Positions 8,566 to 19,223 are shown, counted from the stretch's first letter. The stretch: 64,000 nucleotides of DNA from Rhizobium sp. RCAM05350 (GCA_024426085.1 CP087974.1:2232001-2296000); one strand, 5' to 3'. Numbers and translations: made by a program. The notes: generated from the letters alone by a model not told the origin.

Positions 8566-9428
8566 GCTGCAGAATCTCCACCCAAGGGTCTCCAGATTAG
8601 CTTGAGCTGCCGTTCCGCGGAAGTGAGGTTGGGCACGATCTGCGCGCCGCATTGGCGGTGTGACCAGCAATTGCCGGTCGTGGTGAACTCCCGCCCTTGT
8701 GGCGGGCATCCAGCCACGGTGCGTCTGCGTCGTGAGAAGACTTCCACCCGACTTACAACAGTTCTCTCGCCGCGCCGACGCGGTGACTGGATGCCTGTGA
8801 CCGGCACAGTCATGACGGAAGTTTTGAGACCGTGCGATCACCACAAGAGCCCTCCCGGCCACAAAAAAATCATCCCCGCAAATCCCCCGCGGCCAAAACC
8901 TGTGCCATCATCATTGCGTCCTGTCATCGGCTAGACTGCTAGGCGTAGCGGTGAGACAGGGCCGGTGCCGGGTGTTGGACAGACGTAAGCCTTCATCCGG
9001 TGGATTGGCAGAAAGTGGTTTCCCTCTCGTCTGCAAAATGGCGGGGCGTGCCTGTGAGGCACACATGAGGAGCGGCGACTGGGCTTGCGATGAGCAATTC
9101 CTTTCGTGGCGTCGCAGGAGCCGGAGCGATCCGGTCTCTGTCGAGCGCCACCCCGTCTAAAAAGGGTGCCGCCATCCCCGCAGAGAAACCGGAATTGCCC
9201 ATCGACCCACACTGAACGGGGCGCTGGAAGGCGTCATATAATTTACTTAGTCATCGGCACTTTCCGGCGCCCCGGCCAAGTCAGCATGAAGCAAACCCAC
9301 GGCGGATTTTCCGGGCGTGGCTATAGGCTGTTGGCGAGGGTAAAGACACAGCAAACGACCCGGCTAACCGCGTGACAGCTCCGCATGGATCGGCTAAACC
9401 AAGCCCCGCGAAACAACAGGCTTTTTTG
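8566..9428. other. 863-base gene-poor region upstream of dapE
   Basis: No reading frame here has convincing protein character. The region contains a palindromic repeat element (listed separately), a small hairpin GTGCCT-GTG-AGGCAC near 9047-9062 and an AT-rich patch near 9237-9255. I looked for tmRNA, RNase P RNA, SRP RNA and tRNA and did not find their conserved cores. It may hold decayed genes. Confidence 0.5.
8678..8817. repeat. palindromic intergenic repeat element (MITE-like)
   Basis: Two imperfect inverted copies of a motif of about 38 bases face each other at 8678-8720 and 8780-8817. Each contains the core GGCATCCAG(C/T)CAC next to a small GC hairpin (CCCGCC-CTTGT-GGCGGG on the left). 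This layout matches the short palindromic elements common in Rhizobiales intergenic DNA. It is non-coding, with no transposase nearby. Confidence 0.55.
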
Positions 9429-10623
9429 ATGACCGCTATCGATCCCGTCGCCAATCTCTCCGCCCTGATCCGCTGCCCCTCCGTGACCCCTGCCGAAGGC
9501 GGGGCGCTGACGGCTCTCGAGGCGATGCTCAAGCCGCTCGGCTTTGCCGTCGACCGGGTGATGGCCACCGAAGACGGCACGCCGGATATCGAAAATCTCT
9601 ACGCCCGGCTGGGCACCGGCGGCCCGCACCTGATGTTTGCCGGCCATACGGATGTCGTACCGGTCGGCGACGAGAGCGCCTGGACGCATGGTCCGTTTTC
9701 TGCCGACATCGCCGATGGCCAGATGTACAGCCGCGGCGCCGTCGACATGAAGGGCGGCATCGCCTGCTTTGTCGCCGCCGTCGCCCGCCATATCGAAAAC
9801 AACGGGCCGCTCAAGGGATCGATCTCGTTCCTCATCACCGGCGACGAGGAAGGCCCGGCGATCAACGGCACCACCAAGCTGCTCGAATGGGCAGCCGCCA
9901 AGGGCGAGTGCTGGGATGCCTGCCTGGTCGGCGAACCGACCAATCCGGACCAGCTTGGCGACATGATCAAGATCGGCCGGCGCGGCTCGCTGTCCGGCAC
10001 CATCACCGTGCACGGCGTTCAGGGCCACGCCGCCTATCCGCACCTCGCCGACAGCCCGGTGCGCGGCATCCTGGCGTTGACGCAGGCGCTGATGGATCCG
10101 CCCTTCGATGGCGGTACCGACACTTTCCAGCCGTCCAATCTCGAGGTGACGACGATCGACGTCGCCAACAAGGCGGTCAACGTCATCCCGGCAAAGGCGT
10201 CGGCGAGCTTCAACATTCGCTTCAACGACACGTGGGACGCCGACACCCTGAAGGCCGAGATCATTGCCCGGCTGGATCGCGCCGCGGCCGAAAGCCCCCT
10301 TCGCCCCGGCCGTCCGCCGGTCAGATATGATCTCGTCTGGAGCGAACGCCCGAGCCATGTCTTTCTCACCCGCAACAACGCCCTGATCGCCTCGCTGTCG
10401 AAGGCCATAGAGATGGTTACTGACCGCGAGCCAAAACTCTCGACCACCGGCGGAACATCGGATGCGCGTTTCATCAAGGATTATTGCCCGGTGGTCGAAT
10501 TCGGCCTTGTTGGCCAGACCATGCATATGGTCGATGAACGGGGTCGCCATCGACGACCTCCGAACCCTGACCGGGATCTATGAAGTCTTCATCAGCCGCT
10601 GGTTTGGCCATGCCGCAGATTGA
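9429..10623 (+). CDS. dapE: succinyl-diaminopimelate desuccinylase, frameshifted near 3' end
   Basis: DapE hydrolyses N-succinyl-LL-diaminopimelate with two zinc ions in lysine and peptidoglycan precursor synthesis. The start is ATG at 9429 ([16 protein letters not shown]). The M20 metallopeptidase motifs are clear: [22 protein letters not shown], the catalytic Glu pair in TGDEEGP, and [10 protein letters not shown] at the end. One extra G at 10540-10543 breaks the frame. Without it the protein continues [14 protein letters not shown] to a TGA at 10621-10623, about 397 residues. It overlaps the next gene by 14 bases. Confidence 0.95.
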
Positions 10624-11223
10624 GGAGATCGGTTCCTATCTGAAAGGTGTCTGGCTGCTGATTCTGGGCGACAGGAGCGGTTTCGACTGGCTCGACATAA
10701 CAGCGATCGGCGTTTGGCGCTCCTTTGCCGCCTTCCTCTGGTGCCTTCCGGCGATGGCCGTCGGCTGGGCTGCGTGGCGTCTTTTTATCTGGAGCAGATG
10801 CCGACCGGCACCTCGACCGGGCTTGGCTTCATTTTGAAGCTGTTTCTCGTCGATATGACGATGTGGATCGTGCCCTTGGTGCTGGTGTCGGCGCTGGCAA
10901 AGCCGCTCGGCTATGCCGACATGCTGGCGTCGATCATCATCAGCACCAACTGGCTGGCCGTCCCGACGGTCTACGCGATGGCCGTTCCACTGGCGATGAG
11001 GCTGGTCATCCCGGGCGGCCAGGGACTGGCCTATCTGCTGTCCCTGATCCTTCTGCTGGCCAATTTCACCGCGATTTTCAGGCTGGTGAAGACGGTGACC
11101 AACAACCAGATGCTGCTCGCCTCCGCGATCTCAGCCTTGCTAATCCTGCCGTCCCTGATGTTGAGTGAAGCTCTGCCGCCGTTGCTCGGCCTGATGCCGA
11201 TCTATGCCGCGACCCTTCAATAG
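10610..11223 (+). CDS. conserved integral membrane protein of unknown function, frameshifted
   Basis: The ATG at 10610 lies inside the end of dapE, suggesting translational coupling. The product of about 204 residues starts [15 protein letters not shown] and has about five hydrophobic segments (near residues 40-60, 75-100, 105-130, 135-155, 170-190). I recognise no domain. The frame breaks in the T-run at 10782-10786: one more T would join AWRL to FYLEQMPTG. It converges with truA, with stops overlapping by 7 bases. Genes for such proteins often sit between dapE and truA in rhizobia; function unknown. Confidence 0.7.
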
Positions 11224-11960
11224 TCGACCTGCATGAAATAAAGCCCCTCCGGCGGCGCGACGGGACCGCAGGCCTTGCGATCCTTCGCCTCCAGCGCCGC
11301 GCGCACATCGTCCGGCGTCCAGCGGCCGTCGCCGACCATCTTCAACGTGCCGGCAAACGAGCGGATCTGGTTGTGCAGGAAACTCTGCGCCGTCGCCCGG
11401 ATTTCGATGACATCGCCATCCCGCGTCACATCGAGCCGGTCCAATGTCCGCCAGGGGCTGTTGGCCTGGCAATGGGTGGAGCGGAACGTGGTAAAATCGT
11501 GATATCCGACCAGCATCTGCGCCGCCGCATGCATGGCCTCGTGGTCAAGCTTCTTCGACACCCACCAGGCCCGCTTCGCCTCCAGCGCCAAAGGTGATGG
11601 CCGCGAAATGATGCGGTAGAGATAATGCCGCCGGAGCGCCGAAAAGCGGGCGTCGAAATCATCAGGCACCTCAGCTGCCTCGATGATCGACACCTGCTGC
11701 CCGGCCTGCCCGAGATAGGCGTTGAGCGCATTGCGCAACGTCTCCGGCTTCCAGGCCCGCGAGAGATCCACATGCGCGACCTGCCCCCGAGCATGCACAC
11801 CGGAATCAGTCCGCCCCGCACCGCGGATCAAAGCGGGCTCGCGGGTCAGCGCCAGGATCGCCTTTTCGACGGCACCCTGCACCGAAGGACCATTGTCCTG
11901 CCGCTGCCAGCCGACATAGTTCGAACCGTCATATTCGATCGTCATGCGAAACCGCGGCAT
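11217..11960 (-). CDS. truA: tRNA pseudouridine(38-40) synthase
   Basis: This intact 247-residue protein has the usual TruA length. The catalytic Asp52 sits in [13 protein letters not shown], and other family motifs are [14 protein letters not shown] and [14 protein letters not shown]. TruA converts uridines 38-40 of the tRNA anticodon arm to pseudouridine. Its ATG overlaps the fmt stop by one base (TGATG), so the two are translationally coupled. Confidence 0.97.
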   Translation of the reverse strand: MPRFRMTIEYDGSNYVGWQRQDNGPSVQGAVEKAILALTREPALIRGAGRTDSGVHARGQVAHVDLSRAWKPETLRNALNAYLGQAGQQVSIIEAAEVPDDFDARFSALRRHYLYRIISRPSPLALEAKRAWWVSKKLDHEAMHAAAQMLVGYHDFTTFRSTHCQANSPWRTLDRLDVTRDGDVIEIRATAQSFLHNQIRSFAGTLKMVGDGRWTPDDVRAALEAKDRKACGPVAPPEGLYFMQVDY

Positions 11961-12895
11961 CAGGAAAGCCTTGCGCCGGCGGGAATGGGCGTGCCGCGCC
12001 GGAAGTCGTCAGCATCGAGAACCTTGCCGCCTGCCTTTTGCAGGCGCGTCAGCCGTACAGAACCATTGTCGCAGGCGATTGTAAGGTCATCAAACAGGGC
12101 GGTGCCGGTTTCGCCACCCACTCGTTCGACAACGGACGCGAGAACCTTGACGCGCTCCGGCTTGCCGCCGATCTCAAGCTCGAACCACGCGCCGGGAAAG
12201 GGCGATAGTCCGCGAATGTGATTGTGAACTTCGGTAGCGGTCTTGCGGAAATCGATCCGCGTCTCGGCCTTGCTGATCTTCGCCGCATAGATCACCCCAT
12301 GCGCGGCCTGCGGCGTCAACGGCAGGTCACCGCCATCAAGCTTGTCCATGGCTTCCTTGATCAGGCCGGCGCCCGCTAGCATCAGCTTGTCATGCAGTTC
12401 GCCAGCCGTCATCTCGCTGCCGATGGCGACAACCTTGGTCAGCGCCACATCGCCGGTATCGAGCCCTTTGTCCATCTTCATCACCATCATGCCGGTCTCG
12501 TGATCGCCGGCCATGATCGCCCGCTGGATCGGTGCAGCACCCCGCCAGCGGGGCAGAAGCGAGGCGTGGCCGTTGTAGCAACCAAGCCGGGTGCCACTCA
12601 GAATCTCCTCGGGCAACAGCAGGCCATAGGCCACGACGACGGCGACGTCGGCATCGAAATCGCGAAAAGTCTGGCGGTCTGCAGTATCCTTGAAATTGAC
12701 GGGAGCCAGCACCTCGACGCCGAGCAGTTCCGCGGCTTGATGCACCGGCGACTTCTGCAGGTCGAGGCCACGGCGGCCGCCGGGACGCGGCGGCTGGGTG
12801 TAGACGGCAACGATCTTGTGACCGGCCTCAGCCAGCGCCGCCAGTGTCGGTACCGAAAATTCCGGCGTTCCCATGAAGATGATGCGAAGCGGCAT
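11960..12895 (-). CDS. fmt: methionyl-tRNA formyltransferase
   Basis: This intact protein of 311 residues starts at [14 protein letters not shown]; an in-frame codon 36 bases upstream is less likely. It formylates initiator Met-tRNA using 10-formyl-THF. The active-site signature [17 protein letters not shown] with Asn and His is present, as is the C-terminal OB-like domain. It lies in the def-fmt-truA translation cluster, here interrupted by a toxin-antitoxin pair between def and fmt. It is coupled to truA. Confidence 0.97.
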   Translation of the reverse strand: MPLRIIFMGTPEFSVPTLAALAEAGHKIVAVYTQPPRPGGRRGLDLQKSPVHQAAELLGVEVLAPVNFKDTADRQTFRDFDADVAVVVAYGLLLPEEILSGTRLGCYNGHASLLPRWRGAAPIQRAIMAGDHETGMMVMKMDKGLDTGDVALTKVVAIGSEMTAGELHDKLMLAGAGLIKEAMDKLDGGDLPLTPQAAHGVIYAAKISKAETRIDFRKTATEVHNHIRGLSPFPGAWFELEIGGKPERVKVLASVVERVGGETGTALFDDLTIACDNGSVRLTRLQKAGGKVLDADDFRRGTPIPAGARLS

Positions 12896-12917
12896 GGCGC
12901 GCGGTTCCCCGTTCTGA

Positions 12918-13340
12918 TCAGGCCTCTTCAAACGGGTTTACGAGCTTCAAATCAAGCCCCTCAAAGTCTTTTGTATTGCGGGTCGCCAACGTGGCATCAT
13001 GCGACAGGCAGATCGAAGCGATCATGGCGTCCTGAACGGAGATCGGGCGGCCGGCACTTTCGCGCTTGGCACGGAGCCGACCGGTCAGCAGGGGCGCGCC
13101 CTCACTGAAGTCCAGAATGCGACCCCGAAACTGGGTCGCCAATAGGTGCTCAAGAGAGAGAATATAACGATCAGAACCCGTCCGCAGATAAAAGCGTTCC
13201 GCTCCAAACGATTGTTCCATCACTACGATGGAGTTCAGATACAAATTCGATTCAGCCTCACGGCGAAACCATATCCCGACATTCTTATCCGGGGATGATT
13301 TTACAAGTTCCGAAATGATGTTCGTATCGAGGACGATCAT
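12918..13340 (-). CDS. PIN-domain ribonuclease toxin, VapC/FitB type
   Basis: This intact 140-residue protein has the PIN-domain acidic residues in place: Asp in [14 protein letters not shown], Glu in [12 protein letters not shown], then Asp in SVQDAMIAS and ATRNTKDF. The N-terminus and C-terminal NPFEE ending resemble FitB. PIN toxins cleave RNA and are neutralised by the upstream antitoxin, with which it overlaps by four bases (ATGA). The pair is inserted between def and fmt. Confidence 0.9.
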   Translation of the reverse strand: MIVLDTNIISELVKSSPDKNVGIWFRREAESNLYLNSIVVMEQSFGAERFYLRTGSDRYILSLEHLLATQFRGRILDFSEGAPLLTGRLRAKRESAGRPISVQDAMIASICLSHDATLATRNTKDFEGLDLKLVNPFEEA

Positions 13341-13624
13341 TCGAGTTCAAGCGCCGGGCGGCCGAAGTCTCTCTTCCGCTCGGCTTCCACCTCATCCAGA
13401 ATAGCGGCGAAATCATCGCCCAATCCTTCGTCGGCACCAAAAGTTGCGCGCAGAATATCGTAGGCAGACTGTTCTTCCACAGGCTTGATATCCTTTTCGG
13501 CTATCAAACCCTTGCGTAAAAGCTCTTTCGCCTCATCGGAAAGGCTGCGGCCGGTGCGGTCGGCCGCAGCGGCGATGTCACGCTTCAGAGCATCGGAAAT
13601 ATTTCGGATCAGCAGATCGCCCAT
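13337..13624 (-). CDS. FitA-like ribbon-helix-helix antitoxin
   Basis: This intact 95-residue protein starts MGDLLIRNISDALKRDI at 13624, with GGAGG correctly spaced. The first 45 residues fit the ribbon-helix-helix fold of FitA/Arc (LLIRNISDALKRDIAA, then GRSLSDEAKELLRKGL). The acidic C-terminal tail (DDFAAILDEVEAERKRDFGR) would bind and block the PIN toxin. Such antitoxins bind their own promoter as multimers, and a perfect 25-base palindrome stands directly upstream. Confidence 0.88.
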   Translation of the reverse strand: MGDLLIRNISDALKRDIAAAADRTGRSLSDEAKELLRKGLIAEKDIKPVEEQSAYDILRATFGADEGLGDDFAAILDEVEAERKRDFGRPALELE

Positions 13625-13635
13625 GTGCAACCTCC

Positions 13636-13681
13636 ACTATGATATCACTGATATCATAGTCTCGCAGGCCCGGATTTTCAA
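13636..13681 (-). promoter_or_regulatory. toxin-antitoxin promoter with palindromic operator
   Basis: A perfect 25-base palindrome (arms 13636-13647 and 13649-13660, central C) lies just upstream of the antitoxin ribosome-binding site. On the minus strand it contains a -10 hexamer TATGAT (13658-13653). A -35 TTGAAA lies at 13681-13676, with exactly 17 bases between them. Antitoxin binding to the palindrome would cover the -10 box and start site, giving autoregulation. The -35 begins right after the def stop codon. Confidence 0.8.
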
Positions 13682-13689
13682 GGAAAGCG

Positions 13690-14214
13690 TCAGATCGCCT
13701 TGGCGCCGCGGGTCTTGGCGGCCTTGGTGAACTTGCGGATCACCATTTCACGTTTGAGTTTGGAGATGTGGTCGATGAACAGCACGCCGTTCAGGTGATC
13801 GATCTCGTGCTGCAGGCAGGTCGCCAAAAGGCCATCGGCTTTGGCCGTCAGCTTGTTGCCCTCAAGATCGATATACTCGACGGTAATGGTCGCCGGCCGT
13901 TCGACCTCGGCATAATAGTCGGGGATCGACAGGCAGCCTTCTTCATAGACGGAACGCTCGTCCGATGTGGTCAGGATCTTCGGGTTGATGAAGATCTGGG
14001 GCTGTTTTTCTTCGCCGTCCTTCGATACGTCGATCACCAGCATCTGCCGCGGAACGCCGATCTGGATCGCGGCAAGGCCAATGCCCGGCGCGTCGTACAT
14101 CGTGTCCAGCATGTCATCCGCCAGGCGGCGGACATCGGCATCGACCGTTTCCACCGGCTTGGACAGCTGGCGCAGCACGGGATCGGGAAGAATGATGAGC
14201 GGCTTAATGGTCAT
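13690..14214 (-). CDS. def: peptide deformylase
   Basis: This intact 174-residue enzyme starts at [15 protein letters not shown]. All three metal-site motifs are present: [17 protein letters not shown] and HEIDH. It removes the formyl group from nascent polypeptides, using Fe2+ in the cell. The codons upstream of this Met in the same frame show no family resemblance. It is the first gene of the def-TA-fmt-truA run and is divergent from rmuC. Confidence 0.97.
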   Translation of the reverse strand: MTIKPLIILPDPVLRQLSKPVETVDADVRRLADDMLDTMYDAPGIGLAAIQIGVPRQMLVIDVSKDGEEKQPQIFINPKILTTSDERSVYEEGCLSIPDYYAEVERPATITVEYIDLEGNKLTAKADGLLATCLQHEIDHLNGVLFIDHISKLKREMVIRKFTKAAKTRGAKAI

Positions 14215-14358
14215 CTGGCTCCCATAACCGATCTTTTGCGCCGATGGAATTCTCGTTTTCAAGATTTTTGCAGCAAATGCAGCAGTTTGTATTGATCGAT
14301 TCACCAATGTTCTTGTTTTGATCTAGTCAACAAACACGAATCCACCTAGGCTGCAACG

Positions 14359-15557
14359 ATGGAACCGACAATTCTCACGCTCGATCAGCCGCTTTTCATT
14401 CTTGGCTCCTATACGGTCACGCTCGGCATGTGCCTGTTCGGCGCTGTCGTCGTTCTGCTTTTCGCGGGCATTCCGGCGGTTCTCGGCAGGCGGCGGGACC
14501 GGCAGTCGGCGCTCGATGCCGAGCAGCGGATGACGGCGCTGCTCACCGCACAGACCGAGATGCAGGGCCGTATCGCCGCCATGGCCGATGTGCTTGGCGC
14601 CCGCCAGTCCGAGCTCAACCAGTCGATCAGCCAGCGGATCGACGGCATGACGCACCGGCTCGGCACATCGATCACCGAGCAGACGAAGGCCACGCATGAA
14701 AACCTGCGCCGGCTGCAGGAGCGGCTGGCGGTCATCGACACGGCGCAGACCAATATCCAGTCGCTTGCCAAGGACATGGCCGGGTTGCAGAGCATTCTTT
14801 CCAACAAGCAGACGCGTGGCGCCTTTGGCCAGTCGCGCATGGAAACCATCATCGCCGACGGCCTGCCGATGGGCGCCTATGCTTTTCAGGCGACGCTTTC
14901 CAACGGCTCGCGGCCGGACTGCACGATCCGCATGCCGAACGGCCAGCCGGTGCTGGTGATCGACGCGAAATTTCCGCTCGAGGGCTGGAATTCCATTCGC
15001 AGCGCCGAAAACCCAGAGATGATCCGGCAGGCGCAGCAACAGTTCCGCCGCGACATGGAAGTGCATATCCGGGATATTTCCGGGAAATACCTGATCCCCG
15101 GCGAAACCCAGGAAACGGCCTTTCTCTTCGTTCCCTCCGAATCGATCTTTGCCGAGATCCACGAACATTTCGAAGGGATCGTCCAGAAGGCACACCGGTC
15201 ACGGATCGTCATCGTTTCACCATCGCTGCTGATGCTGTCGATCCAGGTCATCCAGGCCATTCTGCGGGATGCCAGGATGCGCGAGCAGGCGCATCTGATC
15301 CAGGGCGAAGTGATCCGGCTGATGGAGGATCTGACCCGGCTCGACGACAGGGTTCGCAAGCTGCACGGTCATTTCCTCACCACCCAGAAGGATGTCGACG
15401 ACGTTCTGATCTCCTCGGAAAAGCTCAAGAAGCGTGGCACCCGCATCGAGGCGCTGGACCTCGAAACGGCCGCGCGCTGCCCGATGGTAAGGCGGACTCA
15501 AAATCCTTCGACAGTCGTATGGGGCAATTGAAGCTCCGGGTGGTTGACGAGGACTGA
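14359..15557 (+). CDS. rmuC: DNA recombination protein RmuC homologue, frameshifted near 3' end
   Basis: The protein has about 400 residues. An N-terminal membrane anchor (residues about 15-42, VTLGMCLFGAVVVLLF) is followed by a long coiled coil (residues 50-150) and the RmuC nuclease-like domain (VLVIDAKFPLEGW with Asp and Lys, and FLFVPSESIFAEI). RmuC limits inversions at short inverted repeats in E. coli; its exact activity is uncertain. A missing base at about 15477-15483 breaks the frame. After it the true tail reads ADSKSFDSRMGQLKLRVVDED to a TGA at 15555-15557. It is divergent from def. Confidence 0.9.
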
Positions 15558-15608
15558 CCCTGTCGGGCACTGTCCCGCAAAAATCGCCTGCCCCGGGAGA
15601 CACTTCAG

Positions 15609-16510
15609 ATGATTACAGTTTTCGGTTCCATCAACATGGACCTGATCGCCACCACTGCACGCCTGCCAAAGCCCGGCGAGACCGTGACCGGCACAGGCTT
15701 TTCGACTGCGGCAGGCGGCAAGGGCGCCAATCAGGCCCTGGCAGCATGCCGAGCCGGAGCAAGCGTTCGCATGGCCGGTGCGGTCGGATCCGGATAGTTT
15801 TGCCGATGGGGCGCTGGCTCTCCTGAAACAGGCGGGCACCGACCTGTTGCTGACAAAAACCGTTAGCGAACCGACCGGCACTGCGCATATTCTGGTCGGT
15901 GGCGACGGCGAAAACGTCATTGTCGTGGTGGCCAGCGCCAATGGCACGGTCAGCGTTGACGATGCGCAGTCCACCGTCGAGACGATGAGCGCCGGCGATA
16001 CGCTGATGCTGCAGCTCGAAATCCCGGCCTCCTCGGTGGAAAAGGCACTCGTTGCGGCAAAGAGCAAAGGTATCACCTCGATCATCAATATCGCTCCCTT
16101 GACAGCAGACGCCGCACGGCTCGGCCGGATGGCCGATATCGTCGTCGCCAACGAGACGGAATTCGAGCTGCTTGCCGGTCGCGAGGGGCTTTCGGCGACC
16201 GAACGCGAAGACGCCATGCAGGCTCTGTCGCAGGGAAACAGGCCAGATCGTCATCGTCACGCTGGGCGCCGAGGGCGTCGTGGCGGTGCGCAAGGGCAAT
16301 GTACATCGCGCCAAGGGCTTGAAGATCGAACCGGTCGATACCGTTGGCGCCGGCGATACCTTCTGCGGTTATCTCGCCGCCAGCCTCGATGCCGGGCTCG
16401 ATTTCGATGCGGCGCTGCGCCGTGCCGCGGTTGCCGGCTCGCTGGCATGCCTCAACCCGGGCGCCCAGCCGGCCATCCCACTAGCCGCTGAGGTCGATGC
16501 AAAAATCTGA
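15609..16510 (+). CDS. rbsK: ribokinase (PfkB family), two frameshifts
   Basis: The product has about 300 residues. It shows the PfkB signatures: the N-terminal [53 protein letters not shown] and the catalytic [15 protein letters not shown]. It phosphorylates ribose, or a similar sugar, at O5 with ATP. One extra G at 15792-15793 and one extra G at 16233-16235 split the frame into three parts. No ribose transporter is adjacent. It lies 51 bases after rmuC and could be co-transcribed with it. Confidence 0.88.
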
Positions 16511-16581
16511 TCGGTTACGACCGGCAGAGCGCCGCTGCGCAATCAGAACACGGAACGTCGCCGACGCGGCACTGAGGAGAG

Positions 16582-16604
16582 AATCCCGTATAAACTACGG
16601 GATT
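16582..16604 (+). terminator. hairpin after ribokinase
   Basis: Nine-base arms AATCCCGTA (16582-16590) and TACGGGATT (16596-16604) surround a 5-base loop, about 70 bases after the rbsK stop. Only a weak T-rich stretch follows. Confidence 0.55.
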
Positions 16605-16797
16605 TCGGTCTTCAACATTGTTCCAATTTTAATAAATATGCGCTATCAAACACCTGCAAAGGCTGCCTTCCCAGGATCAAAGGTGGCCTCACGATGTCGG
16701 TCGGCATCTGGCGCTCCATGAGGGGGCATCTCCCATCCAAAGATCGCGTCATTCTGCGGCTTGAAACCCGCGGACCTCTCACAATGCGGGGACATTC

Positions 16798-19164
16798 ATG
16801 TTCAAGTTCCAGGCCAAATCGCTGGCGACAAAACTTATCGCGGTAACGGGCGGCACCATTGCGCCTCGTCCTTCTCGCCTCCAACTACGTGCTGATTTCC
16901 CAAACGCAGGATCGTGTCGAGACACTGGTTCTCGACCAGGCGCGCACCGAAGCAAAATCCATCGCATCCGACATTGCCAGCAACATCGCCGAACTGGCGG
17001 GCGCTGCTCGATCGACGGCAGGCGTCATCGGACGCGGCCACGAAGGCGGCTATCTCGACCGCAAGGGCATCGTCGATATGCTTAAGGCCAATGTCGAAAA
17101 GAACACCTTTGCCTTCGGCAGCTGGTTTGCCGAAGAGCCGAATGCCTTCGACGGCAAGTCCGCGGATTTTGCCGGCAAAAGGACTTTGGTGCCAGCAAGG
17201 ACGGAACGCTCAATCCCTACTGGACCAAGGGCAAGGCCGGCATCAACTTCTCGACGTTTGATTCCGATTATCCGGCCGAATGGTACTCGCTCGCGGCCAA
17301 GAGCCTCAAGGGCGCGATGTCTCCGCCCTACAGCGAGACCACGACGGGCGACAACAACTCGATGTCCTCGATCGCCTACCCTGTCATCTCCAATGGCAAG
17401 CTGATCGGCGTGAGCGGTGTCGACGTGTCGCTGACGTCGCTGGCCAACAAGGTCAAGGATATCCGCCCCTTCGGCACTGGCCGCGTGACGCTTCTGTCGC
17501 AGACCGGCAAATGGCTGGTTGCACCGATCCCGGATCTCCTGATGAAGGAATATGACGGCATTGGCGCGGATGTGGTCAAGAATGCGCTGACCACCTCGCA
17601 ACCGGGCATGATCAACGACCTGACCTATGACGGCAACGAGACCTTCGAGCGTGTAGTCTATCCCTTCACCCTGCCCGACGTGAACACGACCTGGGTCGTC
17701 CTCGTCGACGTTCCGCAGAGCGCCATCAATGCGCCGGTCGTCGACCAGACCTACATGATGATCGTCGGCGGCCTGATCGTGCTCGGCGCCGTTCTTCTCG
17801 GTCTCTACGTGGCTGTCCGCAGCTTCGTTCAGAAGCCGCTTGCCGGCCTCGTCAGCGACGTTGCAAACCTCAGCAGCGGCATCTACACGGCCCCGATCTC
17901 CGGCCAGGAGCGGACCGACGAAACGGGCTCCGTGGCCAAGGCTCTCGAAGGCTTCCGCCACCGGCTGGCCGATACCAAGCGCCTCGAAGCCGAAGCGCAG
18001 CAGGAGCGCCAGTCTTCCGAACAGCAGCGCAACCAGTCCGAAGCCGAACGCGCCCAGTTGAACGCCACTCAGCGCGAGATTGTTGCCAAACTCGCCAAGG
18101 GCCTGTCGCAGCTTTCCTCCGGTGATCTTGCCTATCGCATCACCGATGATTTCCCCGGCGAATATACGCAGCTGAAGACCGACTTCAACTCCGCCATGGA
18201 CAGCCTCGAAGAGACGATCCAGACGGTCAACACCTCGGTCGTCAACATCGGCACCGGCACCAGCGAAATCAGCAATGCCGCCAACGATCTGTCGCACCGT
18301 ACCGAACAGCAGGCCGCAAGCCTGGAAGAAACGGCAGCAGCACTCGATCAGCTGACCTCGCAGGTCAATGCCAGCGCCGACAATGCCAAGGTCGCGGCGA
18401 AATCCGTCGAGACCGCCAGCAGCGATGCGGAACAATCCGGCGAAGTGGTGCAGAAGGCGATCGCTGCCATGAAGGGCATCGAGCAGTCTTCGGGTGAAGT
18501 CAGCCGGATCATCGGCGTCATCGACGAAATCGCCTTCCAGACCAACCTGCTTGCGCTTAACGCCGGTGTTGAAGCGGCCCGCGCCGGTGATGCCGGCAAG
18601 GGTTTCGCCGTCGTTGCCCAGGAAGTGCGCGAGCTTGCCCAGCGCTCGGCCAATGCCGCCAAGGAGATCAAGCAGTTGATCAACACCTCGGCCGGCCAAG
18701 TCCACGACGGTGTCGATCTCGTTGGCCGCGCCGGTGGCGCCTTCAGAAGATCGCCGACCAGGTGGTCCAGATCAACGGATTGATCCGCCAGATTTCCGGC
18801 TCGGCCTCCGAACAGGCGGTCGGCCTCAAGGAAATCAACACGGCGGTCAACCAGATGGACCAGGTAACCCAGCAGAACGCTGCAATGGTGGAAGAAACCA
18901 CCGCCGCCAGCATGGCGCTGAATGAAGAAGCCCGCGCTAAGCACGCTGGTCTCCCGCTTCCATGTCGCACGCCAGGGCCAGTCTTCGGCCGAAATGCTGC
19001 GCAGCTAGCCGACAAGATGCGCACGCCTGCCAGGGCATCGACGCCGAGCTACAGCGCGCCTGCCAAGTCGGCTCCGGCCCGCTACAGCGCTCCGGCGCCA
19101 AGAGCAGTGCCGCAGGTTTCAGGGTAACACCGCTCTCGCCCAGGACAACTGGGAAGAGTTCTGA
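16798..19164 (+). CDS. methyl-accepting chemotaxis protein, heavily frameshifted
   Basis: The reconstructed product has about 790 residues. An N-terminal membrane helix is followed by a periplasmic dCache-like sensor domain ([14 protein letters not shown], then [15 protein letters not shown]), a second helix ([18 protein letters not shown]), a HAMP domain and the cytoplasmic signalling hairpin. The hairpin tip, around [19 protein letters not shown], contacts CheA and CheW. Breaks are at 16864-16865 (extra C), 17177-17180 (missing A), 18740-18741 (missing C), 18933-18937 (lost CG), about 19008 (missing base) and about 19121 (extra G). After the last, the protein ends DNWEEF, resembling the CheR/CheB-tethering pentapeptides of some receptors. 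Six breaks is the highest number in the window, so a real pseudogene cannot be fully excluded. Confidence 0.85.
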
Positions 19165-19198
19165 GCCACAGGTCTTGTGGACAAAAACACCGTGATAC

Positions 19199-19223
19199 AA
19201 ACGGCGCCCACGTGGCGCCGTTT
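19199..19223 (+). terminator. intrinsic-type terminator of the chemoreceptor gene
   Basis: Ten-base perfect arms AAACGGCGCC (19199-19208) and GGCGCCGTTT (19214-19223) with a 5-base loop lie 35 bases after the stop codon. Confidence 0.75.

Noticed and set aside
8931..9212. Possible small gene on the minus strand in the gene-poor region
   Set aside because: The frame has no good ribosome-binding site or family resemblance, and neighbouring frames look equally plausible.
8566..9428. Structured RNA gene (tmRNA, RNase P RNA, SRP RNA) in the gene-poor region
   Set aside because: The conserved core motifs of these RNAs are absent, and the hairpins seen are short and isolated.
9321..10550. Long open frame (409 codons) on the minus strand opposite dapE
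   Set aside because: It mirrors the dapE codons and has no recognisable domain.
17050..18705. Long open frame (551 codons) on the minus strand within the chemoreceptor gene
   Set aside because: It is antisense to a clear chemoreceptor coding sequence and shows no family character; such frames are usual in GC-rich DNA.
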